Shown piece by piece: positions 35,128 to 45,206 of a DNA stretch of 64,000 nucleotides (positions within the stretch are counted from its first letter, which is position 1; each line of letters begins with the position of its first letter). Below the pieces are notes generated by a model. That model had not been told where the DNA came from. It worked only from the letters and a program-made list of their open reading frames with translations, and made no database searches. Position numbers and translations under genes: made by a program. The stretch is from Bradyrhizobium erythrophlei (GTDB taxonomy: Bacteria > Pseudomonadota > Alphaproteobacteria > Rhizobiales > Xanthobacteraceae). Where the stretch lies: contig NZ_LT670818.1 in assembly GCF_900129505.1 (NCBI RefSeq), positions 7,287,001 through 7,351,000 of the forward strand, written 5' to 3'.

Positions 35128-36204
35128 TCAGAGACCGGCGCCGTGCTTCTTGATAGCGGCCTGCAGATCCGCATCGATCTTGGCCGGATCACCGCCGGCC
35201 CTCTTCACTGCCTCAGCCCAGCTCGCATGCAGAGGTTTGATCGCCGTCTTCCATTGCGAGAGCTGATCGTCGGTCAGCTTGTAGACCTCATGATCAGGCA
35301 ACGCCTTCATCTTGACGCGGCCAGCCGCCTCGAAGTCGGTCCATGGATCGGAGACTTTCGCCGCCCATTCCGGCGTGCAATGGTCGTCGAGCACCTTCTT
35401 TTGTGCCGTCGACATCGAATTGTAGGTGTTCAGATTGACGTTGTAGGTGAACACCGTCGTGTAGAGCGGTACGTCCATGTGATATTTCACGACCTTGTCG
35501 ATGCCGAACAGGAAGATCGATCCCCACGGGAACGCGATCTCGTCGGCTACGCCGCGCTCCAGCGCATCGCGCGATTCCGGCGCCGAAGCCTGGACGTTGT
35601 TGCCGCCGAGCAATTTCACCATCTCGGCGATGGTGCTCTGCGCCGGCCGCACTTTTACGCCGTTCAAATCGGAGGGGAGCAGGATCTTCTTCTTGCCGTG
35701 CAAAGCCCCTGGATCATGGATAAAGGCGAAACAGAATTTGGTGTCCTTCATCTCAGCCGGGGCGTATTTGCGATACCACTCGTCGACCGCCAGCGTGCCC
35801 ATCTTGCCATCGCCGAACACGAAGGGAATTTGCCCAGCCGCGACCACCGGGAAGCGGCCAGGCTGGTAACCGGGGTTCACATAGGTCACGTCGGCGATGC
35901 CGTCGCGCGCCATGTCGTAGTGGTCGAACGCCTTGCCCAGCTGTTCGGAGGGAAACACCGTGGCCTTGATCGTGCCTCCCGACGCCTTTTCGATATCGGC
36001 AGCCCAGGCCTGCGTCGCCGGCACCAATGGATGCGCCGGCGGCACCCACAGCGAAATCTTCAGATTGATAATCTTGTCCTGCGCGAAGGCAGGCGCCGCA
36101 CTCCCTGCGAATAGCGTCGCGCAAAGCGCTAGTGTGCAAACGCCAGACCGTCCAAATTTCTCCGCAAGAGCCGACCGCGTAGCTGCTGACTGCAATCTCG
36201 ACAT
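35128..36204 (-). CDS. TRAP transporter substrate-binding protein (DctP-type)
   Basis: 358 residues from the ATG at 36204, preceded by GGGAGGAACC. Signal peptide through SAAPAFAQD. The mature protein has LKISLWVPPAHPLVP, GTIKATVFPSEQLGKAFDHYDMARDGIADV split over the DctP block, and DLNGVKVRP with the Arg that usually binds the substrate carboxylate. A carboxylic-acid substrate fits the decarboxylase downstream. First gene of the operon ending with AMDase. Confidence 0.9.
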   Translation of the reverse strand: MSRLQSAATRSALAEKFGRSGVCTLALCATLFAGSAAPAFAQDKIINLKISLWVPPAHPLVPATQAWAADIEKASGGTIKATVFPSEQLGKAFDHYDMARDGIADVTYVNPGYQPGRFPVVAAGQIPFVFGDGKMGTLAVDEWYRKYAPAEMKDTKFCFAFIHDPGALHGKKKILLPSDLNGVKVRPAQSTIAEMVKLLGGNNVQASAPESRDALERGVADEIAFPWGSIFLFGIDKVVKYHMDVPLYTTVFTYNVNLNTYNSMSTAQKKVLDDHCTPEWAAKVSDPWTDFEAAGRVKMKALPDHEVYKLTDDQLSQWKTAIKPLHASWAEAVKRAGGDPAKIDADLQAAIKKHGAGL

Positions 36205-36322
36205 GGTTCCTCCCGTATGTTGTGCGACGACGTTCGTTTTCAGTGTCGTTCATTGCCGCGGCGTCATCTCAATTCCGTTCAACGCTTGCTCGTGAAAGCT
36301 GCCGCGGCTTTTCCGAGATGCT

Positions 36323-36826
36323 TCAATCATCTTCATCAGAGAGCACATCTACAATCCGTCGCAAGGTTGCAACGAATTCTGCCCGATTTTCCTGACCGAC
36401 GATGCGATTGAGTTGTTGGTCATGCGCGTGGGCATGAACACGAAGTTTCTGCAGTAATTTTTTACCGGCAGGCGTCAGGTTGATGATGTAGCTTCGTTCG
36501 TCTGTAGAACTGCGCTCGCGTACGACGAACCCGCGTTGGGAAAGATCCTTTAATGCCGGCGTGAGAGTGGATTTGTCGCGGCCGCACGCGCGGCTGAGGT
36601 CGGTCGCAGTAAGGCCTGGGTGCTCTGCAATGATGCTCAGGATCGCATAGCGGCCTGGTTTGAGGTCCGCATTGCCGACCCGCCGCTTGAACGCCTGGAA
36701 CGATGTCTCCTGTGCAACCCGCAGGTGATAGGCAATAACATTCCAGAGCTCCGTCGAAACAAACGCCTCGCCATCATCCGACGATGGACTCTGCGGCTTC
36801 ACAAGCTTGATCGTATTCTTCGCCAT
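36323..36826 (-). CDS. MarR family transcriptional regulator
   Basis: 167 residues. The winged helix is at about 60-125: YAILSIIAEHPGLTATDLSR, DKSTLTPALKDLSQRGFVV (recognition helix) and RSSTDERSYIINLTPAG, the MarR wing with the D-x-R motif. It is 26 bases downstream of the aldehyde dehydrogenase on the same strand, and 118 bases before the TRAP operon. It likely releases the 29-bp palindrome at 38670 or a site ahead of the TRAP genes when an aromatic acid is bound. Confidence 0.9.
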   Translation of the reverse strand: MAKNTIKLVKPQSPSSDDGEAFVSTELWNVIAYHLRVAQETSFQAFKRRVGNADLKPGRYAILSIIAEHPGLTATDLSRACGRDKSTLTPALKDLSQRGFVVRERSSTDERSYIINLTPAGKKLLQKLRVHAHAHDQQLNRIVGQENRAEFVATLRRIVDVLSDEDD

Positions 36827-36852
36827 TCCAGCGACCTCACCAAGTGGACTGC

Positions 36853-38301
36853 TCAGAACGGATAGTGTTGTGGACCGGTTTCGATGGTGATCCAGCGCAA
36901 GTCTGTGAATTCTTCGATCCCGGCCTTGCCGCCGAAGCGCCCATAGCCGCTTCCCTTCACACCCCCGAAGGGCATCTGCGCTTCGTCATGCACTGTCGGA
37001 CCATTAATGTGACAGATGCCGGAGTCGATTTGCTTCGCGACCGTAAGGGCTCGCGCGATATCGCGTCCAAACACCGCGGCCGAAAGACCATATTGGGTGT
37101 CGTTGGCAACCTTGATCGCCTCTTCGACCCCGTTGACACGCACAATGCTGACCACCGGCCCGAACGACTCCTCGGAGTAAATCCGATGCTTTGGCGTGAC
37201 CTCGTCGAGCACGGTTGCAGACATCACGGTGCCATTGAGATCGCCACCTGCCACGAGCTTCGCCCCTTTTTTGACTGCATCTGTGATAAGATCGGAAATC
37301 GACTCCGCAGCTTGCCGGCTCACAATGGATCCCAGCACGACGTTGCCGGAGCGTGGGTCGCCCGCCGGAAGCGAAGTGGCCTTGGCAGCGAACTTCTTCA
37401 CGAACTCATCGGCGACCGCGTTATCGACGATGATGCGTTCGGTGGACATGCAGATTTGCCCCTGATTCATGAATGCGCCAAATGCGGCGGCCTTCACTGC
37501 GGCGTCGATATCGGCGTCGTCCAGCACGATCAGAGGTGCCTTACCGCCGAGTTCGAGCAGCACGGGTTTCAAATGACGGGCCGCCGTTTCCGCGATGATG
37601 CGGCCGACCCGGGTCGAGCCGGTGAAGTTGATGCGCCGGACTGCGGGGTGTGCGATCAGCGCCTCAACGATCTTGGGGGCGTCTGCGGGAGCGTTGGTGA
37701 TGACATTGACGACGCCCTCCGCAAGGCCGGCGTCACGAAGAACTTCGCCGATCAACCGGTGAGTACCCGGGCAGATCTCTGAGGCTTTCAGAACCACCGT
37801 ATTGCCGCAAGCAAGAGGAAGCGCAACGGCACGAACTCCAAGAATGACAGGTGCATTCCAGGGAGCGATACCGACCACCACACCCGCCGGTTGGCGGATT
37901 GCCATGGCAATACAACCGGGCTTGTCAGAGGGGATAACTTCCCCGCCGACCTGCGTCGTCATCGCAGCAGCTTCGCGCAACATGCCTGCCGCCAGCTTGA
38001 CATTGAAACCGGCCCAGCCGGCTGTGGCTCCCGTTTCCATCGTCATAAGCCGAGTGAACTCGCCGGCTCGCTGTTCCAGGAGATCGGCGGCTCGCGAAAG
38101 ATGCGCTCTGCGGGCGTTCGGCCCCAGGGCCGACCAGACCGGAAACGCTTCGAACGCCGCGTCACAGGCAGCTTCGGCATCAGCAACGGTTGCCGCGGCT
38201 GCGCTGATCGCAACCTCGCCGGTCATCGGGTCGATCCGATCGAAAGTCGCACCGTCGCTGGCAGGACGGTCCTGGTTCTTGGTAAGAAGCTGGATGTTCA
38301 T
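36853..38301 (-). CDS. NAD(P)-dependent aldehyde dehydrogenase (salicylaldehyde/vanillin/benzaldehyde type)
   Basis: 482 residues. GIAPWNAPVILGVRAVALPLACGNTVV is split over the cofactor loop typical of aromatic aldehyde dehydrogenases, FTGSTRVGR binds the dinucleotide, LELGGKAPLIVLDDADID holds the general-base Glu, and NQGQICMSTERI the catalytic Cys. ESFGPVVSIVRV and PFGGVKGSGYGRFGG are later conserved blocks. It would oxidise an aldehyde such as the product of the ThDP enzyme to an acid, feeding ring cleavage. A dead pcaH next door supports an aromatic context. Confidence 0.9.
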   Translation of the reverse strand: MNIQLLTKNQDRPASDGATFDRIDPMTGEVAISAAAATVADAEAACDAAFEAFPVWSALGPNARRAHLSRAADLLEQRAGEFTRLMTMETGATAGWAGFNVKLAAGMLREAAAMTTQVGGEVIPSDKPGCIAMAIRQPAGVVVGIAPWNAPVILGVRAVALPLACGNTVVLKASEICPGTHRLIGEVLRDAGLAEGVVNVITNAPADAPKIVEALIAHPAVRRINFTGSTRVGRIIAETAARHLKPVLLELGGKAPLIVLDDADIDAAVKAAAFGAFMNQGQICMSTERIIVDNAVADEFVKKFAAKATSLPAGDPRSGNVVLGSIVSRQAAESISDLITDAVKKGAKLVAGGDLNGTVMSATVLDEVTPKHRIYSEESFGPVVSIVRVNGVEEAIKVANDTQYGLSAAVFGRDIARALTVAKQIDSGICHINGPTVHDEAQMPFGGVKGSGYGRFGGKAGIEEFTDLRWITIETGPQHYPF

Positions 38302-38669
38302 CGTTTCGTTCCTGAAGTTGGTGTTTCGTCGGGATCGCGCTGCGCACGAGCCTCTAGCGAGATGTGTTCAGAAGCACAAATGGAGGCGAGCGCGCCGGCT
38401 GGGCACGCCGCGGCTCACCAAGATTCGCAGAAGCGATAGGAGTTGATTGAAAACTTCGGGTCCGGATCGGAGCGCACTCCGCTCCGGGTATACCGCCCTT
38501 GAAGTCGAAGGCGCATCAGGCGTGCACCAACAAGATGCCGTTCGCGCGGTTCGATCGTATGCCAATGACTGGCCATCGTCACATCCTCCCTTATTTCTCG
38601 CAGCGACCTCTCGTTTGGTAACGGGTCGCCTTTCGAGGCCTCGGCCGAGTAAGGCCCTAGTACGATATA

Positions 38670-38698
38670 GTTTGTCATAAAACTATTTTATGTCAAAC
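38670..38698. promoter_or_regulatory. 29-bp palindrome, candidate MarR operator
   Basis: GTTTGTCATAAAA (38670-38682) and TTTTATGTCAAAC (38686-38698) are inverted repeats with one mismatch and a 3-base centre, in an AT-rich patch. It stands between the aldehyde dehydrogenase unit (minus) and the pcaH remnant (plus). The 38302-38669 stretch below it has no firm gene: a minus frame 38415-38678 starts inside the palindrome and is doubtful. Confidence 0.6.
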
Positions 38699-38779
38699 CT
38701 ATATTTGCAATAGGGTCCGTGAGGCCGAGAACCAACCCTGTGGGGAAGGCCATCGCCGAAGAGACTTAGGGGAGAGACA

Positions 38780-40236
<1,457 letters not shown>

Positions 40237-40261
<25 letters not shown>

Positions 40262-40476
40262 GGCTGCCTTCGTGACCTTGCAAAGACTCGATCCGTACTA
40301 ATGAAGCGCGTCAGCATGGGCACTATGAGCCTGACTGGATCGCCAATTGGCTGTCCGCTTTGGTTACCTAGGGCTTCGCCATATGCAACGAGATCGCGAT
40401 GCAGTTGCGCAGGCAGTTCGAGGCTCACCTTCACAGGCTTATCATCCGGGAGCGCTTCGATCTTGAGTTTCGCCAT
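40237..40476 (-). CDS. DUF2274 protein (partner of TrbI in conjugation loci)
   Basis: 79 residues from the ATG at 40476 (AGAGGG 8 bases upstream), or from a GTG at 40485 overlapping the trbI stop. AKLKIEALPDDKPVKVSLEL, PAQLHRDLVAYGEALG and RLIVPMLTRFISTDR match DUF2274, which usually follows trbI. The last ten residues overlap the 3' end of the LysR gene on the other strand and are probably not original, marking a junction near 40262. Confidence 0.75.
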
Positions 40477-40481
40477 CCTCT

Positions 40482-40978
40482 TCACCCTCTATACGGTTCC
40501 AAGACGATGTCGCGGTTGACCATCACCCTCACGGGATACCCCGCACGAATCGTAAGCGTCGGCTGGACGTTGAGATTGCGTCGAACGACTTGCTGTCCGG
40601 TCTGGTTCAGAGAATTGGCGGTTCCCAAACGCAAAGCCTGAAGGACGGCTGTGTTGGATCCGGTGTCTGCGCCCGATCCGAGCTCCGAGCCGACGCCGAG
40701 CAGCGTCGATAGCGCCGCGGCTCCGAGCAGTTCCTTCCTATGATTGTCGACCTCATCCTCAAGACCGGAATATCCGCCCGCGTCCGCTCCCTGTTGACGT
40801 TCCAACCCGATGGAGCGACCGTTCGGCATGATTAGACGCGTCCATACCAGCAACACCCGCGATTGGCCGAATGCCACTTGGCTATCATAAACGCCTATCA
40901 ATCGTGCTCCCTGCGGAATTAAGCGGATACGGCCAGAAGGCGTATCATACACCGTCTCGGTGACCTGCGCGGTGAACC
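40482..40978 (-). pseudogene. trbI: TrbI conjugal transfer protein, C-terminal fragment
   Basis: The frame reads AQVTETVYDTPSGRIRLIPQ, GARLIGVYDSQVAFGQSRVL, MPNGRSIGLERQ, DEVDNHRKELLGAAALSTLL and ends VMVNRDIVLEPYRG. This is the conserved C-terminal VirB10-like domain of TrbI, some 160 of the usual 400 or more residues. The N-terminal membrane anchor is missing because the sequence joins an ardC fragment at about 40975. The type IV secretion channel is not functional here. Confidence 0.8.
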
Positions 40979-41388
40979 GTGAAGCGTTTCAGGAACGGGA
41001 TTGCCTGCGCCTCCTCGCCGGTCTCGGCGGCGCGTCGCTTTTCGTCATTCGGCACGAAGCGATCCGCGTAGACGATGGTGGTGCCGCGCTCTCCTTTACG
41101 AACGTGGCCGCCGAGCGAGAGCGCCTGACGAAAGGTGAGCCAACTTTGACCGGCAAATCCGCGTTCGATCACGGCTCCCCAGAGGATGAGGATGTTAACG
41201 CCACTGTATTGCCGGTTAGTCGACGCGTTCTTCGGCATCGCCAGCGGCGCTTTTGCCGCGGCCGTACCCCAGGGCTGGACCCAGGGCACCCGGCCAGCCT
41301 CAAGTTCGGCGATGATTTTGTCGGTGATTTCGTCATAGAGGGTCGCCCGGTCCTGGCCGGCGCGCGCGCGAGCGGTAGGGTTTGACAT
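40945..41388 (-). pseudogene. ardC: ArdC-like antirestriction/ssDNA-binding protein, N-terminal fragment
   Basis: 147 residues from the ATG at 41388. DRATLYDEITDKIIAELEAG, VPWVQPWGTAA, NRQYSGVNILILWGA and GFAGQSWLTFRQALSLGGHV, then VRKGERGTTIVYADRF are the ArdC N-terminal DNA-binding domain (DUF1738). After KRFTV the frame enters trbI sequence out of frame and stops at 40945. The C-terminal metallopeptidase-like domain is missing. Such proteins protect incoming plasmid DNA. Confidence 0.75.
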
Positions 41389-42073
41389 CGCGGGTCTCCG
41401 CGACGGGCGCCGCGAGCCTCTCTCGCAGCTTGTAACCCGTCACGGCAAAACCCGGCCGGCACTCTTACTCTGAGCTTCTTCCGATGTGCCTAGGGCCGTA
41501 GGTCTCGATCAGGCGTGCGCCAGGGGCGCATCGCCTTCGAGAAATGGCACCCGCAGGAGCGTGAGCATAGCGACGCCGAAGGCGGCACGCGGGACCGAGT
41601 GCAGCGACGAGACCGGTTAAGAGGGCACCCGGGACAGGGGCAGTGATAGCGACGCCGGCATGTTCAATGACGGCGGAACCCTGTCCCGAGTGCCCCCGGC
41701 GAGGAGCTCCGTTGTACTAGCGCGAGGGATCGAAGCCGGATGGCCGAGACGCCGACGCGGCTCGGTTCACGAGAGCCCGGTGCGGCACTTGCCGCACGCG
41801 CACGGCTACGCTGTGAAAGGCTCAAGCGAACACGATGCTGGCGGGTCCTGCGATTTCCGAGGCTCCACCTCTCCAAGGATGACGCCAAGGCGCTGCGAAA
41901 TCGTCGCGCGGCAGCCCAAGGATACCCCGCGCCAGCCGGCCGGGCATTTTTCACAATGTTCTCAGAACAAAGGGGAAAAGGGTTGAGTTGTCCTGTTTGC
42001 GAATCCCAGCCTTGTGCTAGCAGCCGGAACAAACGAGGGGACACAGAGATTCGTCCTATGAGGAGCTATCTCA
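41389..42073. other. Noncoding region with a long inverted repeat
   Basis: No coding frame stands out in 685 bases. GCACCCGGGACAGGG (41625-41639) and CCCTGTCCCGAGTGC (41679-41693) are inverted repeats with one mismatch and a 39-base loop; ATAGCGACGCCG occurs near 41569 and again at 41645. Next to ardC and trbI remnants, an oriT or regulatory site of the lost conjugative system is possible but unproven. Confidence 0.4.
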
Positions 42074-42334
42074 ATGCTGATGACGACTGAACGAAGGCCG
42101 GCGATACGGACGCTACGCGGATGGGCGATCCACGTGCTGCAGGAAGTGGGCGCCATCCGCGAGTGCGAGGAACACGGTTGGATGCAGGATCGCGCCGATT
42201 CGCATGCGCGGGAGCGGGCCTTCGATATCGCCCGTCGAGACCCGCCAGCAGGCGTCTCCACGGATGAAGCCGTGGCCGAGGTTCGCGACGTGCTGGACTC
42301 GATCGGCGATACCTGCCCGGAATGCCCTGACTAA
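42074..42334 (+). CDS. Small conserved hypothetical protein
   Basis: 86 residues. RTLRGWAIHVLQEVGAIREC, EEHGWMQDRADSHARERAFD and the C-terminal SIGDTCPECP look like a conserved small protein that I associate with Rhizobiales islands. The Cys-x-x-Cys near the end and the regular acidic helices suggest a small folded domain; function unknown. A second Met (M3 at 42080) is possible. Confidence 0.6.
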   Translation: MLMTTERRPAIRTLRGWAIHVLQEVGAIRECEEHGWMQDRADSHARERAFDIARRDPPAGVSTDEAVAEVRDVLDSIGDTCPECPD

Positions 42335-42346
42335 GTAAATAGTGGA

Positions 42347-42844
42347 CTATTTAAACGCACGAGACCTCTGTCGCATCGCCCCATTTTCGAGATACCCGAC
42401 CCCGTTTTGGGCCGAGTTGCTGATGAATTCAGCGACAAAGGCGCGCCCGATATCGTCCTGCTCAATCGTGCCGAAACGTCCCGGAATCAGACGCCCCAAC
42501 CAAGCTGCATAGCGCGGCGTGTGAGCATTGCCTGCGATAATTCCCGGACGAAAAATCGCGAGGCGTTGGAAGCCTATCCCTTGAACCGCCTCTTCTTTCA
42601 ACCCCATGACCCGCACATAGCGAATCCTGCTTTTCGAGGTGCTTCCAACCGCCGAGAGCAGAGAAAACCGTGTGATACCCCCTGCCTGACAACCGCGGGC
42701 AAAGCCACCGACCACGCCAATTTCGAGGGCCTTTAGTTCCTCCTCGCTCCACTTCATGCTGCCTTTACCGACGCCAACGCAGGATGCCCCATAGACAGGA
42801 TCGCCTCGCGCAACCATGCTTGTTAATAAGCGTCCAAGAGTCAC
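42347..42844 (-). CDS. NAD(P)-binding oxidoreductase, HTATIP2-like, probably N-terminally truncated
   Basis: 165 residues. VVGGFARGCQAGGITRFSLL, SAVGSTSKSRIRYVRVMGLK, EEAVQGIGFQRLAIFRPGII match the second half of HTATIP2-like atypical SDRs. The glycine-rich cofactor motif expected at the N-terminus is not visible, and the first 30 residues look unrelated. The family length is about 210-230. It is probably a remnant; if expressed it would lack the nucleotide site. Confidence 0.55.
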   Translation of the reverse strand: MTLGRLLTSMVARGDPVYGASCVGVGKGSMKWSEEELKALEIGVVGGFARGCQAGGITRFSLLSAVGSTSKSRIRYVRVMGLKEEAVQGIGFQRLAIFRPGIIAGNAHTPRYAAWLGRLIPGRFGTIEQDDIGRAFVAEFISNSAQNGVGYLENGAMRQRSRAFK

Positions 42845-42937
42845 CCCTCCACCGCTCGATACATCAATAGCTTAGCTCGCCGATCGGCGTCGGGACCCTA
42901 GGCCGATTAACACTTGCCATTCTTCCACGGTCGAATG

Positions 42938-44200
42938 TCAATCCCTGACCTCGCCATCGAGAATCTCTCCGAACAACTGCCAGGCCTCACCGTCGAAGCG
43001 CATGAGCTGCATCTGCTCGATTGGATAGAAGTCGTTCGGCCCGGTGTTCATTTTGATACCAGGAATTAACATGTCGAGTGTGAAGTCCTTGATGTTGGCG
43101 GTCTGCTTCATGATATTGTCGCGCGTTAGATCGTTTCCGCACTGCTTCAGTATCTGGACCATGGTCTGCGCTGTGACATAACCGTAGACATTGGTGCTGT
43201 TGAGCTTGTCACCATCTGGAAAATACGTGTCCATGAAGGCGATCCAGGTCTTGGTTGCCGCGTCATCCTTGCAGGCCGGATCGGTGGGATCTTTGATGTA
43301 GGCAGCGGAAATCAGGCCCTTCGCATTTTCAAGTCCTGCCGGCTTCAGCACCGTACCTACTGACGTTGCAGTGCTGCTGATGAAATAGTGGGGCTTCCAG
43401 CCGAGCTCTGCGACTTTTTTGATTGCTTGCGCCGCTGCTTTCGGAGCCGCCAACGAGATGAAGGTGTCCGCACCAGAGTTCTTGAGCGTCACGATCTGGG
43501 AATCGATGGTCGGGTCCGTCACCTCATACGAAGCATCGGCAATGATCATTTTTGCCTTGTCGCCCAACCCATCACGCACGCCTTTGACTTGGTCCTTTCC
43601 GGCGTCGTCATTTTGCCAAAATACGGCTATCTTCGAATTCGGGAATTTCTCCAGAATGTACCTTGCCAGGACGCGGCCTTCGCTTTGGTATGTGGGTTGC
43701 CACCCCATGGTCCAAGGAAAATTCTTCGGGTCGCCGAATTTCGTGGCACCCGAGCCGACGAACAATTGCGGCACCTTCCTTGAATTCATGTATTTCTGGA
43801 TGGCCGAATTCGATGGCGTGCCAAGCGACTGGAAAATCAAAAGAACTTCATCGCTCTCCACGAGCTTGCGCGCCTGCTCGATCGCCTTTGGCGGGCTGTA
43901 CGCGTCGTCGTAGGAGATGAAGTTGATCTTGCGGCCGTTTACGCCTCCTTCGTCATTGATCTTCCTGAAATAGGCCGCTTGCGCCTTGCCGATGGTGCCA
44001 TACGAGGACGCCGGCCCGCTATACGGCATGATGTTGCCGATCTTGATCTCGGTGTCGGAAACACCAGGGCCGTAATTCTGTGCCTCTGCCGGCGTCGCCA
44101 TGGCGAGCGTGGCGGCCATCAATGCAACGCCCAGGGCGCAAACTGCGGCGCTTGTGTTTTGCGGTCGTTCTTCAAGACCTTTCTGGTATTCTCGTTTCAT
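42938..44200 (-). CDS. ABC transporter substrate-binding protein, branched-chain amino acid type (LivK-like)
   Basis: 420 residues from the ATG at 44200 with AGGAGGAAGAAGG upstream. A basic N-terminus and hydrophobic stretch end ATPAEAQN. GVSDTEIKIGNIMPYSGPAS is the classic opening of Peripla_BP_6; NEGG-like DEGGVNGRKINFISYDD follows. In rhizobia such proteins often bind aromatic or short acyl compounds. No permease or ATPase gene is beside it, so it must borrow a membrane unit. Last gene of the operon started by the TetR gene. Confidence 0.9.
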   Translation of the reverse strand: MKREYQKGLEERPQNTSAAVCALGVALMAATLAMATPAEAQNYGPGVSDTEIKIGNIMPYSGPASSYGTIGKAQAAYFRKINDEGGVNGRKINFISYDDAYSPPKAIEQARKLVESDEVLLIFQSLGTPSNSAIQKYMNSRKVPQLFVGSGATKFGDPKNFPWTMGWQPTYQSEGRVLARYILEKFPNSKIAVFWQNDDAGKDQVKGVRDGLGDKAKMIIADASYEVTDPTIDSQIVTLKNSGADTFISLAAPKAAAQAIKKVAELGWKPHYFISSTATSVGTVLKPAGLENAKGLISAAYIKDPTDPACKDDAATKTWIAFMDTYFPDGDKLNSTNVYGYVTAQTMVQILKQCGNDLTRDNIMKQTANIKDFTLDMLIPGIKMNTGPNDFYPIEQMQLMRFDGEAWQLFGEILDGEVRD

Positions 44201-44241
44201 CCTTCTTCCTCCTGTTTGTTGTTTCGGTTTTTTGTTACCGC

Positions 44242-45201
44242 TCAGCCGGCGGCTTTGAACTCGGAAGCAAGTCTGTCGACGAGCGTTGCGACGTCGGTGA
44301 TTGCGGTAATCCCTGAGACCGAATGGCCCGCGCTCCAAATATCGCTCCAGCGCCTTGGCTCTTGCGAGTTCCCGCCCCCGCCAAACTTCTCCTTCGCCCG
44401 CTCTTCGGAGACCTGCTCGTCAAGACGTGATGGATCCAGGCCGGCGGCTACGATCGACGGGCGGAGCATGCTGGCATCCAGGCCGGTAAAGGCCTTGGTC
44501 AGGAGAACGTCATCAAGGCTGCTGGCAACCAGCATGTTTCGATACGCATCGGATGCCATGCTTTCCGTGGTCGCGATGAATCCGGTGCCCATGTATGCAA
44601 GGTCGCAACCGAGAACGCGCGCGGCCTTTAGGGCGCGTCCATCGAGGATTCCTCCGGCGAGGACGATCGGGCCATCGAACATCGAGCGCACCGCCCGCAC
44701 GAATGCAAACGGATTGGCCCACCCTGTTTGCCCACCGGCGCCGGCGGTCAGCAGGATGAGGCCATCCGCGCCAGCCTCGATCGCCTTCTCTGCGTGACGC
44801 AGAGACGCGATGTCGGCCAGCACGAGGCAACCGATGTCGTGCAGCGGACCCAACGCCGCCTGCGGCGAGCCCACGCTCGTGATTACAAGCTCAACCTGGT
44901 GACGGACGAGACAAGCCAGGTCGTCCTTGAATCGCGGCTGTCGAATGATGAGGTTTGGACAATATGGCGCGGCCGGCTTTTCCTCTTCGGCGAGCGCCGT
45001 CGCAATTGCCGTCAACCAGCCGTCGAGCTCATCGACCGAGCGTGCATTCGCGGTTGGGAAGGCACCGATCACGCCGGCCCGACAGGCCGCAATGACCAAG
45101 TCCGGGCCCGAGACACGCAACATCGGCGCTGCAATCAAGGGCAGGCGTAATCGGTTCGTTATACGCGCAGGCAGCGGCGTTCCTTTGGCGCGCGTCGACA
45201 T
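44242..45201 (-). CDS. Nitronate monooxygenase family protein (2-nitropropane dioxygenase-like)
   Basis: 319 residues from the ATG at 45201; a GTG at 45210 overlapping the upstream stop is possible. LRLPLIAAPMLRVSGPDLVI is the FMN-binding start, ADGLILLTAGAGGQTGW the phosphate loop with HxGG-like variation (TAGAGGQTG), and GGILDGRALKAARVLGCDLAYMGT, split here, is the second phosphate site. The canonical His of true nitronate oxidases in the (H)xGG motif is replaced. Some members are enoyl reductases; in this CoA operon that is a real option. Confidence 0.85.
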   Translation of the reverse strand: MSTRAKGTPLPARITNRLRLPLIAAPMLRVSGPDLVIAACRAGVIGAFPTANARSVDELDGWLTAIATALAEEEKPAAPYCPNLIIRQPRFKDDLACLVRHQVELVITSVGSPQAALGPLHDIGCLVLADIASLRHAEKAIEAGADGLILLTAGAGGQTGWANPFAFVRAVRSMFDGPIVLAGGILDGRALKAARVLGCDLAYMGTGFIATTESMASDAYRNMLVASSLDDVLLTKAFTGLDASMLRPSIVAAGLDPSRLDEQVSEERAKEKFGGGGNSQEPRRWSDIWSAGHSVSGITAITDVATLVDRLASEFKAAG

Positions 45202-45206
45202 CGACG

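Noticed and set aside
38415..38678. 87-codon minus frame with a GYD-like start (MTNYIVLGPYSAEASKG)
   Set aside because: Its ATG sits inside the 29-bp palindrome and only the first residues resemble a family; too weak to call a gene.
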